In this document: piece after piece, positions 35,370 to 45,114 of the stretch
Layout of the letters: each line of letters opens with the position of its first letter
Numbering within the stretch: the stretch's first letter is position 1
NCBI GenBank assembly: GCA_009649675.1
Contig: WJPL01000003.1
Coordinates: 62,001 to 126,000, forward strand
Direction: 5' to 3'
Length of the DNA stretch: 64,000 bases
Origin: Alphaproteobacteria bacterium HT1-32
Lineage (GTDB): Bacteria > Pseudomonadota > Alphaproteobacteria > Rhodospirillales > HT1-32
Notes under the pieces: model-generated
What the model was told of the DNA's origin: nothing
The model's database searches: none
The model's input: the letters and a program-made list of their open reading frames with translations, nothing else
Program-made: the position numbers and the translations under genes

Positions 35370-38300
35370 TCATTGTCCGCCGCTCTCGACGAAAATGTTG
35401 CTTGCGCCGAACCCGCTGACATTACCATTGAAGTCCGCGACCTTGGTCACGGTAAAGCCGGAACCTGAGCCATCTTCATCATAGTACAAGGCGTCATTAC
35501 CTGTCGCACTGTCGAAGAAAATGAAGGTCGGTGTGCCGGACGTGCCGTCAAGCCCACCGGGCAGCACACTGGATGAGGCGAAGTTCACAGCACCAAGAAT
35601 CGTTCCGCCAAGCAACCCGCCGAATGCACTACCGTCAAAGGACAGGGTGTCTTCTGTCGCCGAGAAATCCATGATCGTGTCGCCAAGCTCTGACGTGCCT
35701 GTGTAAAGAACCGTATCGTTTCCTGCCCCGAGATAAAGAATATCGCCCCCGGCACCGCCATCGAGCGTATCATTCCCCGCACCACCGAGCAGCGTGTCAT
35801 TACCCGAGCCACCGAAAAGAGTATCTGCGCCGTCGCCGCCATGCAGGGTGTCATTACCGTTCGCGCCGGCCAGTTCGTCATTTCCGGCACCGCCAAACAT
35901 CGCATCATTGCCTGATCCGCCAGCCATCACATCACTGGAAGAACCACTGACAATCAGTTCATTCGAGGGGCTGCCAGTCAGTCCGGTGAGAATGTTATAG
36001 ACTGTCGAAAGCGCCCCAACATCAAGAGATTCAATGGGTTGACCGTTGTAATGATCTTTCAGGATGATGTTGGCCCCGCCATTGACGGTCAGCACCAGAT
36101 CGTCGCCAATCCGCGATGCACTGTCAAAGGAGGTTGCTGCGCTGAGGACAACCCTGTCAGTGCCGCCGCTTTCTGTAATGCTGTCATTGCCGTCACCGGC
36201 TGCATAAAGATAGGTGTCACTGCCCGAACCACCATTCAGGGTATCGTTGCCCGCACCACCATCCAGCGTCGCGCCACCCGTACCGCTGTTCAGCGTATCA
36301 TTGCCGGCGCCGCCCACGAGAGTATCTGAACTGCTGAGTCCGCCTGACGTGATGAGATCATCACCGCCTCCACCAAGCAGATAATTCGAAGATGAGCCGG
36401 TGAGGGTATCGCCATAATCAGAGCCGGTAACCTGCTCGATGCTGCTGAGGCTGTCATTACCCGCACCACCAGTTGCCTGCCCGGTATTCAGATTCACGGT
36501 AACACCTGCTGTCGCTGCACTGTAATCAGCCCGGTCCACGCCGCTGCCACCGATCAGCGTATCATTACCGCCAAGCCCGGCCAGAATATCGTTGCCACCG
36601 CTGCCATTGATAACATTACTGCCGGAATCACCGGTGAGAGTGTCTCCATAACCAGAGCCCTTGAGATTCTCGAACCCTGATATCGCATCTGTTCCGGCAC
36701 CTGTAGCCACACCGGTCGTAAGATCGACTGTGACTGAACCGCTGGCATAGGTGTAATCGAGAGAATCATTCCCGTTTCCGCCAATAATGCTGTCATTCCC
36801 GATACCGGCAAAGGCCGTATCATTCCCGTCACTCAGGAAAATCAGGTTGTTCCCGCTATTGGCCGTTATCGTGTCATCCGTGGCGGACCCAACGATGAAG
36901 TTATCGCCAGAATCACCGGTTGTTCCGGTCAGAATACTATAGACCTTTGACAGAACAGCGTAGCTCAGGCTTTCCAGCGCACCGCCAGCCGCAAAATGAT
37001 TCTTGATCGTCAGCTGGGCACCACTCTGCACAGAAATGACCAGATCGTTACCAGACCGGTAGGCATCACTGATTGACGACGCAGAATCGAGCAACAGACT
37101 ATCCGTGCCGCCTGTATCTGTTATTGAATCGGTGCCGTCACCATTTGCATAAACGTAACTGTCATTTCCGGAACCACCTGCCAGCGTATCATTTCCGGCA
37201 CCACCGGTAAGGGTATCTGCATTGGCACTGCCTGATATGGTGTCGTTGCCGGCACCACCAGTCAGCGTGTTGGTGCCAGAACCTGCGGAGATGACATCAT
37301 CACCGGCACCGCCATCAATATAATTGTCATCATTACCGGCAAGGCTGCTGCCGGTCAGCGAATCATTGAAGGCAGAACCCGTCAGACGTTCAATGTCAGC
37401 AAACGGCGTTGTGATTGCATCAAGACCACCACCTGGCATCTGCATTGACGTATCACCGAGGTCGAAGGTTACCGCGGATGTTGCGTCAGAGAGGTCGAGA
37501 TGGTCCTGTGATCCTGCACCACCGCTTACAGTGTCATAGCCGCTGCCCACTGTGAAAGTATCGTTACCGGCATCACCTGTCAGAGTGTCATTCCCGGCAC
37601 CCCCATTGATTTTGTCATCGCCACCGCCACCGGCAATCCGGTTTGCGTTCGCATCTCCGGTCAGAGTATCGCCGTTTCCGGTTCCGGACAGATGTTCAAA
37701 GCCTGAAAAACTGTCGGTGCCGGCACCACTGGAAGTTCCCGTCGACAGGTTTGCCACAACCCCGCTGTTGCCACTGAAAATCAGGGTGTCTGAGCCGTCA
37801 CCACCAAGCAGGCTGTCACTTCCGCTTCCGCCATCAACCGTATCGTCACCGGCGCCTGCATCAATGAAATCATTCCCGGCAAGACCGAAGAGAGTATCAC
37901 CCCCAGCATTTCCAAGCAGGCTGTTCGCCGCCGAAGAGCCTGTAATGGTGTCACCACCCGAGCCCCCCGTAACATGCTCGATATTCTGCAGATCATCGCT
38001 GTCAGTTTCCGCGCTATAGGCGAAGCCGTCATCAAGGTCGACCGTCACGCCGCCGGTTACAGACGAATATTGCACCCAGTCCTGACCGGCGCCGCCATCA
38101 TAGGTGTCATATCCGGCACCGGTACCGCCGATCAGTGTGTCGTCTCCCAGACCGCCATAGACCGTATCATCACCTGCATCACCGGACAGGGTGTCATCTC
38201 CGGCAAGTCCGAAAATCGTGTCACCGCCATCACCGCCAAAAATGGTGTCATCACCCAATCCGCCAACGAGCGTATTCGCGCCACTATCTCCGGAAATTGT

Positions 38301-39644
38301 TTGTCCGGGGACTATCCCGCTCCCTCCGCTGTCGCCGAAATCAATATCATTCCGGTCGTCTTCGTCGTCATCTGCTCCGGGGAGCGAAGATATGCCCCCG
38401 CCAAAACTGGCATCACCAAATCCGCTGCTGCCGCCGGGTTGAAAGACAGACTGAAAAACAGGGCCATCAGATGATGGGGGAGTAACCTCACTGGCCGCAA
38501 AACTGTCATCAGGGCCTGCGGCAATCTCAGGCCCGAACCCTTCACCATCAAGTTCACCGCCTTCGTCCGGAACTTCCGGACCCGCGACTTCTTCGCCGCC
38601 TTCTTCGGACTGGTTTTCACCTTCATCAGGATTATCACCAGAACCTTCTTCCTCTCCCGGCAGGTCAGGTCCGGCTTCTTCATTCTCTGAACCATTCTCC
38701 GGGCCGCCCGGTTGATTGCCTTGTGGTGGCGGGGGCAGGGCGCGAACAGCTTCCGAAAAACGCTGATTGAATTCGCCCACAGTCATGGAAAATGTTCCGG
38801 CAGGCGGCACGTTGATGCCCGTCACCTGCGTCGCATCGAACGGCGAATTCAGAACCTGAACACCGGCTGAGTTGAATACCGTGATTTCACCAATCGAGCC
38901 ATCCGGCTCCGCAGTCAGCACGACGGTCAGCTGTTCACCTTCCGGCAAATCAATCGAACCTGCCGTTCCACGAATGCCAATGGTCGCAACAGGCGTCTTG
39001 ATGGTCATTGCATCGACACCGGTTTTCGAGATGCTGCCGGATACGAATGAAAAAACACCCTGCACGAGAGAGAAGGTCGAACTGCCTGACTGGGTATCCG
39101 GATCATAGATCAGTTCATCCAGCACCATCCGGCCGTTCGCGCCGAGAGAAAACGTCGTCTCATCTATAAAAATGATGCCGATTGCACCGTTGTCACCGGT
39201 TTCCAGAACATCACCCTGAAAAACAGAATCGCCACTGACCGCCTCAATTCGGGTGCCATCTGCCCGGACAATGACCACGGACCCTTCCAGCGTTTCTATT
39301 TTCCCGATGGGCGTGGCAGTCGCATCCGTCACAGCGGCCTGCGCATACTGCCCAGGGGCCTGCGGGCCAGCCAGACGAGAGATCAGATCACCGTCAAAAG
39401 TGGCCCCGGTTTCCGTTATCAGGTCAGCAGGGGGGCTGGCTGAAAAATAGCCGGAGATCAGGGCTTCATCGCCATCTTTATCAACAATCAGAAGATCATC
39501 ACCCTGACGGGTATAATCAGCACTGGACAGATTCATGCCGCGTGGCAGCAGAAGGCTCTCCGAACTGCCTGCATCAATATGAAGCGGGCCGAGTTTTCCC
39601 GGCTCCAGTCCTTCAAAACCTGTCTCGTTGACCCTTCTGGCCAT
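35370..39644 (-). CDS. RTX surface protein with N-terminal FecR-like domain
   Basis: 1,424 residues from the ATG at 39644 (GGGA upstream). About 100-260: a FecR-like region (GKIETLEGSVVIVRADG, later IKTPVATIGIRGT), often seen at the N-terminus of type I-secreted adhesins. About 310-380: Glu/Gly/Pro-rich acidic linker. From about 460 to 1,320: many RTX nonapeptides, interrupted by two HCBP-related segments (NDLVISVQSGAQLTIKNHF and DDLVLTVNGGANIILKDHY). The last 100 residues have the DALYYDEDGSGSGFTV pattern of type I secretion signals. No Sec signal. It lies directly upstream of the exporter and HlyD genes on the same strand, so it is their likely substrate. A CRP-like site lies about 145 bases upstream. 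Confidence 0.9.
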   Translation of the reverse strand: MARRVNETGFEGLEPGKLGPLHIDAGSSESLLLPRGMNLSSADYTRQGDDLLIVDKDGDEALISGYFSASPPADLITETGATFDGDLISRLAGPQAPGQYAQAAVTDATATPIGKIETLEGSVVIVRADGTRIEAVSGDSVFQGDVLETGDNGAIGIIFIDETTFSLGANGRMVLDELIYDPDTQSGSSTFSLVQGVFSFVSGSISKTGVDAMTIKTPVATIGIRGTAGSIDLPEGEQLTVVLTAEPDGSIGEITVFNSAGVQVLNSPFDATQVTGINVPPAGTFSMTVGEFNQRFSEAVRALPPPPQGNQPGGPENGSENEEAGPDLPGEEEGSGDNPDEGENQSEEGGEEVAGPEVPDEGGELDGEGFGPEIAAGPDDSFAASEVTPPSSDGPVFQSVFQPGGSSGFGDASFGGGISSLPGADDDEDDRNDIDFGDSGGSGIVPGQTISGDSGANTLVGGLGDDTIFGGDGGDTIFGLAGDDTLSGDAGDDTVYGGLGDDTLIGGTGAGYDTYDGGAGQDWVQYSSVTGGVTVDLDDGFAYSAETDSDDLQNIEHVTGGSGGDTITGSSAANSLLGNAGGDTLFGLAGNDFIDAGAGDDTVDGGSGSDSLLGGDGSDTLIFSGNSGVVANLSTGTSSGAGTDSFSGFEHLSGTGNGDTLTGDANANRIAGGGGDDKINGGAGNDTLTGDAGNDTFTVGSGYDTVSGGAGSQDHLDLSDATSAVTFDLGDTSMQMPGGGLDAITTPFADIERLTGSAFNDSLTGSSLAGNDDNYIDGGAGDDVISAGSGTNTLTGGAGNDTISGSANADTLTGGAGNDTLAGGSGNDSYVYANGDGTDSITDTGGTDSLLLDSASSISDAYRSGNDLVISVQSGAQLTIKNHFAAGGALESLSYAVLSKVYSILTGTTGDSGDNFIVGSATDDTITANSGNNLIFLSDGNDTAFAGIGNDSIIGGNGNDSLDYTYASGSVTVDLTTGVATGAGTDAISGFENLKGSGYGDTLTGDSGSNVINGSGGNDILAGLGGNDTLIGGSGVDRADYSAATAGVTVNLNTGQATGGAGNDSLSSIEQVTGSDYGDTLTGSSSNYLLGGGGDDLITSGGLSSSDTLVGGAGNDTLNSGTGGATLDGGAGNDTLNGGSGSDTYLYAAGDGNDSITESGGTDRVVLSAATSFDSASRIGDDLVLTVNGGANIILKDHYNGQPIESLDVGALSTVYNILTGLTGSPSNELIVSGSSSDVMAGGSGNDAMFGGAGNDELAGANGNDTLHGGDGADTLFGGSGNDTLLGGAGNDTLDGGAGGDILYLGAGNDTVLYTGTSELGDTIMDFSATEDTLSFDGSAFGGLLGGTILGAVNFASSSVLPGGLDGTSGTPTFIFFDSATGNDALYYDEDGSGSGFTVTKVADFNGNVSGFGASNIFVESGGQ

Positions 39645-39781
39645 GTCATCATCCCGATAAACTGCGAACACCTGCAGCATGAACATACAAAACAGGGAAT
39701 AACGAAGCTTTACGCGATTGCCCTGTACCGAAACAAAACTGTCCCAGCATGCAACATACTGACAGAGCCCCCGGTAACATC

Positions 39782-39797
39782 AGTGACTGCCATCACA
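39782..39797. promoter_or_regulatory. CRP-like binding site between second RTX gene and adenylate cyclase gene
   Basis: AGTGACTGCCATCACA matches TGTGA-N6-TCACA at nine of ten positions. It sits in the 238-base divergent region, about 93 bases before the cyclase start and 145 before the RTX start, so it could serve either gene. Confidence 0.45.
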
Positions 39798-39882
39798 CCG
39801 GCGGCACCTGCATCGACTGCTTTGTCAGCCGCCCGCCGCCGTGTAGTATCCATCAGAGAATCTGTGCGTACTGGGGGCTGGA

Positions 39883-42219
39883 ATGAACGACGTCACAAAC
39901 TCCGCAACTGATCCGGTTGCGGCGAAGCCGGAGAACACGAAACCAAGATGGTACAAGCGAATCAGCTTTCGCTGGTCTGACTGGTTTGGTGGCGGGCGCG
40001 GCGTAGCCCTGTTGTTGCTGGTATTGCTGATCTTCATCCGGGTCTTAGATCCTCAGGTTGTTGAGGTTTTGAGGCTTAAAACCTTCGATCTCTATCAGAA
40101 TATGAAGCCAAGAGTCGTGCCGCCCCAACGACCCGTGGTCATCATCGATCTGGACGAAAAGAGCCTGTTCGATATCGGGCAGTGGCCCTGGGCGCGGACA
40201 ACCGTTGCACAACTCATCGATAATTTGCGCGAATATGGCGTACCCGTGGTGGGATTCGATATCGTGTTCGCCGAACCTGACCGGATGAACCCGTCAAATC
40301 TGGCGGATACCCTAGCGGCGAATATCGACGCCAGTGGCGCGAAACTGGATCTGGAGCAACTTCAGCCGCTCTACGCACTGCCCTCAAACGACAAAATTCT
40401 CGCAGATGCCATCAGCAAGCTGGCCACCGTCGTCGGCCAGGGCGGGATCAATTACAAGGTTGAGGGCAAGGGTAATTATGAAGGCCGCAAGCCGTCCTTC
40501 GCCATACGTGGCGGCAAGGCTGATAAGTATCTCTACAAATTCGCAGATCTGACCCGAAATGTGGATGTACTCGACAGCGCAGCAACCGGCCACGGCGTGT
40601 TCTCGGTGAACCCTGAAATTGATGGCCTGATCCGTCGTATCCCTCTGGTTCTGAATGTGGATGGCGCACTTTATTCGGCGCTCTCCATGGAATTGCTGAG
40701 GGTCGCCACAGGCCAGAAGACCATGCTGCTGAATATTGATGAGCAGGCGGGCGGCATTCAGTCTCTGCAGGTCGGGCGTGCCTTCAATATCCCGACTGAT
40801 ATTCTGGGCCGGATCTTCGTCTATTATTCCCGTTATGACCGGGACAAATATGTTTCCGCGTCGTCTGTTCTCAACAAGACCGCAAAACGGGAAGACCTCG
40901 AAGGCAAGATTGCCATCATTGGTACGTCTGCTGTCGGCCTGCTTGATATCAAGGCGACACCGGTTGAACGACAGCTTCCGGGGGTTGAGGTTCATGCCAA
41001 TGTGATCGAGTCCGTTATCAGCACATATGGCTATAATGTACCACAAATGCTGGAGCGGCCCTTCTACGCACAGGGTATTGAAGCCATCTTCATTATCGTT
41101 GTCGGGCTGGCCCTGATCATCCTGGTGCCGCGCATCGGCGCGCGCTGGACACTGATACTGCTGCTGGTTGTCGCAACATCGCTGTTCAGTGGCTCCTGGT
41201 ATTTCTTCTCTCAGAAACTTCAGCTTTTCGACCCGGTCTATCCGACCCTGACTGCCGTCGTTCTGTATCTTTATCTCACTTACGCCTCCTATGCGCGGGA
41301 AGAGGCACAACGGCGACTGGTTCGTGGCCAGTTCAGCCGTTACATGTCGCCAAAGCTGGTTGAAGAACTCGCCAAAAATCCTGACAAACTGCGGCTTGGC
41401 GGGGAAATGCGTGATATGACTCTGCTGTTCTGCGACGTCCGCGGTTTCACGACCGTGTCCGAGCAGTTTACGGCAGAAGGTCTGACCCAGCTGATCAACC
41501 GCTTTCTGACACCGATGACCGATATCATCGTCGACCGGGAAGGGACCATCGACAAGTATATGGGCGACTGCATCATGGCCTTCTGGAATGCCCCGCTGGA
41601 TGATCCGGAACATGCCCATAATGCCGCAGACAGCGCGCTGACCATGATGGAGCGGCTTGATTCACTGAATGAGGAACTGCGTCTCTGGGCAGAAGAAGAA
41701 GGGCGCAAACATGTGCCGCTGAACGTCGGTATCGGCCTCAACTCCGGTATCGCCTGCGTCGGAAATATGGGCTCGGAACAGCGGTTCGATTATTCTGTTC
41801 TCGGTGACACCGTGAATACGGCCGCCCGTCTTGAGGGGCAGTCGAAAACCTATGGCGTTGATATTGTCATCGGTGAGGAAACCAAGAAGGGTGCCGTCGG
41901 CTATGCCACCCTGGAACTTGATCTCATTCAGGTTAAAGGGAAAACCGAAGCTGTTCGTATTTTCGGCCTGATGGGCAAACCTGATGTCGCAACCGCTGAC
42001 TGGTTCCTAAAGCTGAAGGAGAAGCACGAGGCCCTGATTGAGGCCTATCGCGGACAGCGCTGGGATGAAGCCATCGCACTTGGCAAGGAATGCCGCCAGA
42101 TCCGCGGCGAGCTTCATATCGATGGCTTCTACGACCTGATCGACGAACGGGTGGAGGTCTTCCGGGAAGCTCCGCCACCTGCCGACTGGGATGGCGTCTT
42201 TATCGCCACCTCGAAGTAA
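39883..42219 (+). CDS. CHASE2 domain adenylate/guanylate cyclase
   Basis: 778 residues. A cytoplasmic N-terminus, one membrane helix (about 43-60), an extracytoplasmic CHASE2 sensor (about 65-380, beginning FDLYQNMKPR and VVIIDLDEKSL), three membrane helices (about 390-470) and a class III nucleotidyl cyclase domain (about 500-690). Catalytic elements are present: the first metal aspartate in LFCDVRGFT, the base-binding lysine and second aspartate in TIDKYMGD, and VLGDTVNTAARLEG. The lysine favours ATP over GTP, so cAMP is the expected product. A C-terminal tail of about 80 residues has TPR-like helices. It is divergent from the RTX gene and followed by a strong terminator. The external signal is unknown. 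Confidence 0.92.
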   Translation: MNDVTNSATDPVAAKPENTKPRWYKRISFRWSDWFGGGRGVALLLLVLLIFIRVLDPQVVEVLRLKTFDLYQNMKPRVVPPQRPVVIIDLDEKSLFDIGQWPWARTTVAQLIDNLREYGVPVVGFDIVFAEPDRMNPSNLADTLAANIDASGAKLDLEQLQPLYALPSNDKILADAISKLATVVGQGGINYKVEGKGNYEGRKPSFAIRGGKADKYLYKFADLTRNVDVLDSAATGHGVFSVNPEIDGLIRRIPLVLNVDGALYSALSMELLRVATGQKTMLLNIDEQAGGIQSLQVGRAFNIPTDILGRIFVYYSRYDRDKYVSASSVLNKTAKREDLEGKIAIIGTSAVGLLDIKATPVERQLPGVEVHANVIESVISTYGYNVPQMLERPFYAQGIEAIFIIVVGLALIILVPRIGARWTLILLLVVATSLFSGSWYFFSQKLQLFDPVYPTLTAVVLYLYLTYASYAREEAQRRLVRGQFSRYMSPKLVEELAKNPDKLRLGGEMRDMTLLFCDVRGFTTVSEQFTAEGLTQLINRFLTPMTDIIVDREGTIDKYMGDCIMAFWNAPLDDPEHAHNAADSALTMMERLDSLNEELRLWAEEEGRKHVPLNVGIGLNSGIACVGNMGSEQRFDYSVLGDTVNTAARLEGQSKTYGVDIVIGEETKKGAVGYATLELDLIQVKGKTEAVRIFGLMGKPDVATADWFLKLKEKHEALIEAYRGQRWDEAIALGKECRQIRGELHIDGFYDLIDERVEVFREAPPPADWDGVFIATSK

Positions 42220-42235
42220 CCCTGTTGCGGATAAA

Positions 42236-42270
42236 AAAAGACCCGGTAGTGATACCGGGTCTTTTCCGTT
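42236..42270. terminator. bidirectional terminator after the cyclase gene
   Basis: A perfect 13-base-pair stem (42236-42248 with 42253-42265) and GTGA loop, with an A run on the left and TTTT on the right. It serves the cyclase gene and the convergent DUF1328 gene. Confidence 0.9.
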
Positions 42271-42287
42271 GAGGGGGAGGGTACCGT

Positions 42288-42455
42288 TCAGCGTCTTCGG
42301 CTGATGGCACCGGCGATCATCGTCACAACGAACAGAACAATCGCAATGACAAAGAGTATCTGGGCAAAATCGATCGACACTGCCGCAATGCCGCCAAAAC
42401 CGAACAGGGCAGCGACCAGTGCGATCACCAGAAAAGTAAGTGCCCAACCAAACAT
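42288..42455 (-). CDS. DUF1328 (YtjA-like) small membrane protein
   Basis: 55 residues: MFGWALTFLVIALVAALFGF, then GGIAAVSIDFAQILF and a second hydrophobic stretch ending AISRRR. This is the DUF1328/YtjA pattern of two membrane helices joined by a Gly-containing turn. AAGGAG stands directly upstream of the ATG. Function unknown; relatives are often stress-induced. It is followed by the bidirectional terminator and preceded by the small lipoprotein gene on the same strand, 11 bases away. Confidence 0.9.
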   Translation of the reverse strand: MFGWALTFLVIALVAALFGFGGIAAVSIDFAQILFVIAIVLFVVTMIAGAISRRR

Positions 42456-42466
42456 GTCATTTCTCC

Positions 42467-42613
42467 TTAGTCAGTGGCGTCTTCGACAGCCCGCTTGGTG
42501 TCGTTGATCGTTTCATTGACGTTGTCCGCAAGGTCATCATCATTGTCACAAGCGGCGAGAAGCGACGTCATCGCAAACAGGGCTGCAAAAACCATGGCTG
42601 TATATTTTTTCAT
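42467..42613 (-). CDS. small entericidin-like lipoprotein
   Basis: 48 residues. A lipoprotein signal (MKKYTAMVFAALFAMTSLLA) ends in the lipobox LAAC, leaving a mature peptide of about 25 residues that is acidic (CDNDDDLADNVNETIND). Size and layout resemble entericidin-type lipoproteins. The start at 42613 is chosen because it gives a clean signal peptide; the longer frame upstream overlaps the MscS gene. It is probably in one unit with the DUF1328 gene. Confidence 0.8.
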   Translation of the reverse strand: MKKYTAMVFAALFAMTSLLAACDNDDDLADNVNETINDTKRAVEDATD

Positions 42614-42674
42614 GATCTGGCTCCTATGCTGTTGATCATGAGACGTAAACGACCGGCTTTTGATCTGGTTCCCG

Positions 42675-44972
42675 TTAAACTGAACTATTCTCCAAAACAG
42701 TATCAGTCGGCGGTGCAACAGCATCCATTTGCTTCAGGCAGTCATGGATACGTTCACGCAGCTCTCCCTCGGCCAGACGTTTGTCTGCGACATCGATAAA
42801 CGGCATGAACGCCCATATGCGGAATATCAGCGCTTCGGTATCTCCATCACGCAGGATCACTTTCGGGGAGGGCTGGTCGACAAACTCCCGTACTTCATGA
42901 GCGCAGCCAATCAGGGCTTCCCGTAACTCGGACACCGGCCGGTTTGCCGCTGTTCTGATCTCCAGTTCGACCCGACCAAGCTTGTCCTTGAAAGAACGGT
43001 TCAGTACGGCCCCTGAAATGATTGATGAGTTCGGTACCAGAACGGAAGCACGCTCAGCGGTTTCAAGTTCTGTAGCCCGAAAGCTGATGCGCCTGACTTT
43101 TCCTTCAAAATCTCCGATACGAACCCAGTCTCCGACTTTGATCGGGCGTTCCAGAAGCAGCAAGATCCCGGATACGAAATTTCCGACAATCGCCTGTATC
43201 CCGAAACCAAGACCAACGGACAGGGCACCGGCAACAATGGCCAGATTTCCGAGATCAATGCCGAGTGTCATGAGGAAGACCAGCACACCAACGGCAAAGC
43301 CGGTATAACCGATCAGTGATTTGATCGCGCTGCGCCCTGAAAGCGGCAGGTCGATGCTGTCGAAAAGACGACGTTCCAGCAGGGTTTGTAAGCCACGACT
43401 GATCGCCAGAACCACCAGCAAGGCAATCAGGGCATAGAAGATGCTGATGAAGTGGAGCTCGAATTCACCGAATTCGATTCCCTCCATACGACCATCAAAC
43501 CAGAGCCATATCTGGCTGGGCTCAACACCCCAGGCCAGGATGATCAGGCCGCCAATGAACAGAAAGGCAAACAGTGTCATCACTGTCGATACCCAGAACT
43601 GCAGATGACGTTCTGTCCGTGCCGGCACCCGGTTTCCCAGGCGCAACGCAATCCCCGGACGCAGCCAGCGTCGCACCAGATGACTTGCGGTTGTCTCGAA
43701 AGTCGATGTCATGAAGGCGAGGGTCGCAAGCCCCATGACAGACCCGACCAGCCCGATCAGTAACCAGTCAGCAACATCCCGGTAACCGCTGATGTAAAGC
43801 ACCGGAAAGGCCAGTGTCATGGCAATCCCGGCTATTTCCGACGGACCGATAAGGCGTTTCCAGCCGGTCCGCCTCGACAACCTGCGCTCCCGCAATGTCT
43901 TTCGGATACGACCTTCATTGCGGGATTGCTGCATCGAGCGAACCAGCAACAGCAGCAGGGCCGTTACGGCGGCCAGCCCGATGATTCCCCGGGCGATCTC
44001 CGTCAGTTCATTGGCCACCGGTGTCGGGTCACCAAGCAATGCCAGAATCATTTGCAGGTTCAGGGTGGTAAAGGTAACCCACATTGCCTGCCTGTCTGGT
44101 TCGGTCGTCAGGGAAAGCGCATCAGTTTCATCAACAATCCATCGATATAATGTCCCGATTGTCAGGCCGATGAGGGCTGACAGGGCCACCATCACCGAAG
44201 CACCGGCCATGGGATCATATGCACCAGCATTCTGACTGAGATACAGATGCCCGCCAGCGATGAATGCGGTCAGAAACAGCAGGCTCCATATCCGTGGCGC
44301 ACGCCCGCTCGGGGACGTCACTTTTGCCTGGCGCAAAATACCGGCAAAAAGCCCGCTTACCCCGGCAAGCAGGGCAATCACACGCCACCACCAGGACAAT
44401 TCCTTCTGATCCGTTCCGTCAGACTTCAAAGCCTGCAGTAACAGGTCCCAGTGTGTAGCGCCGAAAATAACCGGCTCCGGATTCATGAACTCGACAATCC
44501 GCCGGTCGACTGTTTCCGTCTGTAACTTCGCCGTCAGCACCTCAATCTCGGCCAGAACCAGCTCTGCCTGTTTCATATCACCTTCAAGCCGGGTCACCCG
44601 GTCATTCAGGCGGGTCCGCTGTTCCCGGACATCTGCAGATTCCGTCTCTTTATCTTCAGGAGGAGGGCCGAGCGCATCAAGCTTCAGCATTTCTGCCGAC
44701 AGGGTAGCCTTGCGTTCCCCGATAAGAGTCCGGGCGAGAGCCTGCAACTTTGTCATTCTTTCGCGCAGGCGCGTGACATCTTCTGCATTGCCCGGCCAGT
44801 CGATCTGCCGCTCAACGGCGGCAAGTTCATGAAACAGGCTTCGCGTAGAAACCTCTTCGTCTGCTCTGGAAGGCTGATGCAGGGTAACCAGAACTAGAAA
44901 AAACAGGCTGAGAAGGCGCAGCATTACAGGCATGCGCGACGAAGAGTGGCTGGCAGAAACGGCAGTCGACAC
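42675..44972 (-). CDS. mechanosensitive ion channel, MscS family, with DUF3772-type N-terminal region
   Basis: 765 residues. A signal peptide (about 17-37), a periplasmic coiled-coil region (about 40-190, DUF3772-like), then about eight to ten membrane helices, and the MscS pore and cytoplasmic beta domain (about 535-755). The pore helix motif is GALSVGLGFGIQAIVGNFVSG, followed by LLERPIKVGDWVRIGDFEGKV. It opens on membrane tension to release solutes during hypo-osmotic shock, and the large N-terminal part resembles MscK-like channels. No operon partner is obvious. Confidence 0.9.
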   Translation of the reverse strand: MSTAVSASHSSSRMPVMLRLLSLFFLVLVTLHQPSRADEEVSTRSLFHELAAVERQIDWPGNAEDVTRLRERMTKLQALARTLIGERKATLSAEMLKLDALGPPPEDKETESADVREQRTRLNDRVTRLEGDMKQAELVLAEIEVLTAKLQTETVDRRIVEFMNPEPVIFGATHWDLLLQALKSDGTDQKELSWWWRVIALLAGVSGLFAGILRQAKVTSPSGRAPRIWSLLFLTAFIAGGHLYLSQNAGAYDPMAGASVMVALSALIGLTIGTLYRWIVDETDALSLTTEPDRQAMWVTFTTLNLQMILALLGDPTPVANELTEIARGIIGLAAVTALLLLLVRSMQQSRNEGRIRKTLRERRLSRRTGWKRLIGPSEIAGIAMTLAFPVLYISGYRDVADWLLIGLVGSVMGLATLAFMTSTFETTASHLVRRWLRPGIALRLGNRVPARTERHLQFWVSTVMTLFAFLFIGGLIILAWGVEPSQIWLWFDGRMEGIEFGEFELHFISIFYALIALLVVLAISRGLQTLLERRLFDSIDLPLSGRSAIKSLIGYTGFAVGVLVFLMTLGIDLGNLAIVAGALSVGLGFGIQAIVGNFVSGILLLLERPIKVGDWVRIGDFEGKVRRISFRATELETAERASVLVPNSSIISGAVLNRSFKDKLGRVELEIRTAANRPVSELREALIGCAHEVREFVDQPSPKVILRDGDTEALIFRIWAFMPFIDVADKRLAEGELRERIHDCLKQMDAVAPPTDTVLENSSV

Positions 44973-45114
44973 GGATAAAGTCCATTCACCACAGAAAAAA
45001 TGCGGGATTGTTGTCAGTGATCCAGCATCAACGTGTGAAGGGAGTGAAAGTTTCTAAAAGCCGGAACTATCAGGGAGCAGAGAAAGGTCTGACAGACGAC
45101 AAGAACCGATGAAC

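Noticed and set aside
40384-41619. 411-codon minus-strand frame opposite the adenylate cyclase
   Set aside because: Antisense shadow of a gene with complete CHASE2 and cyclase motifs.
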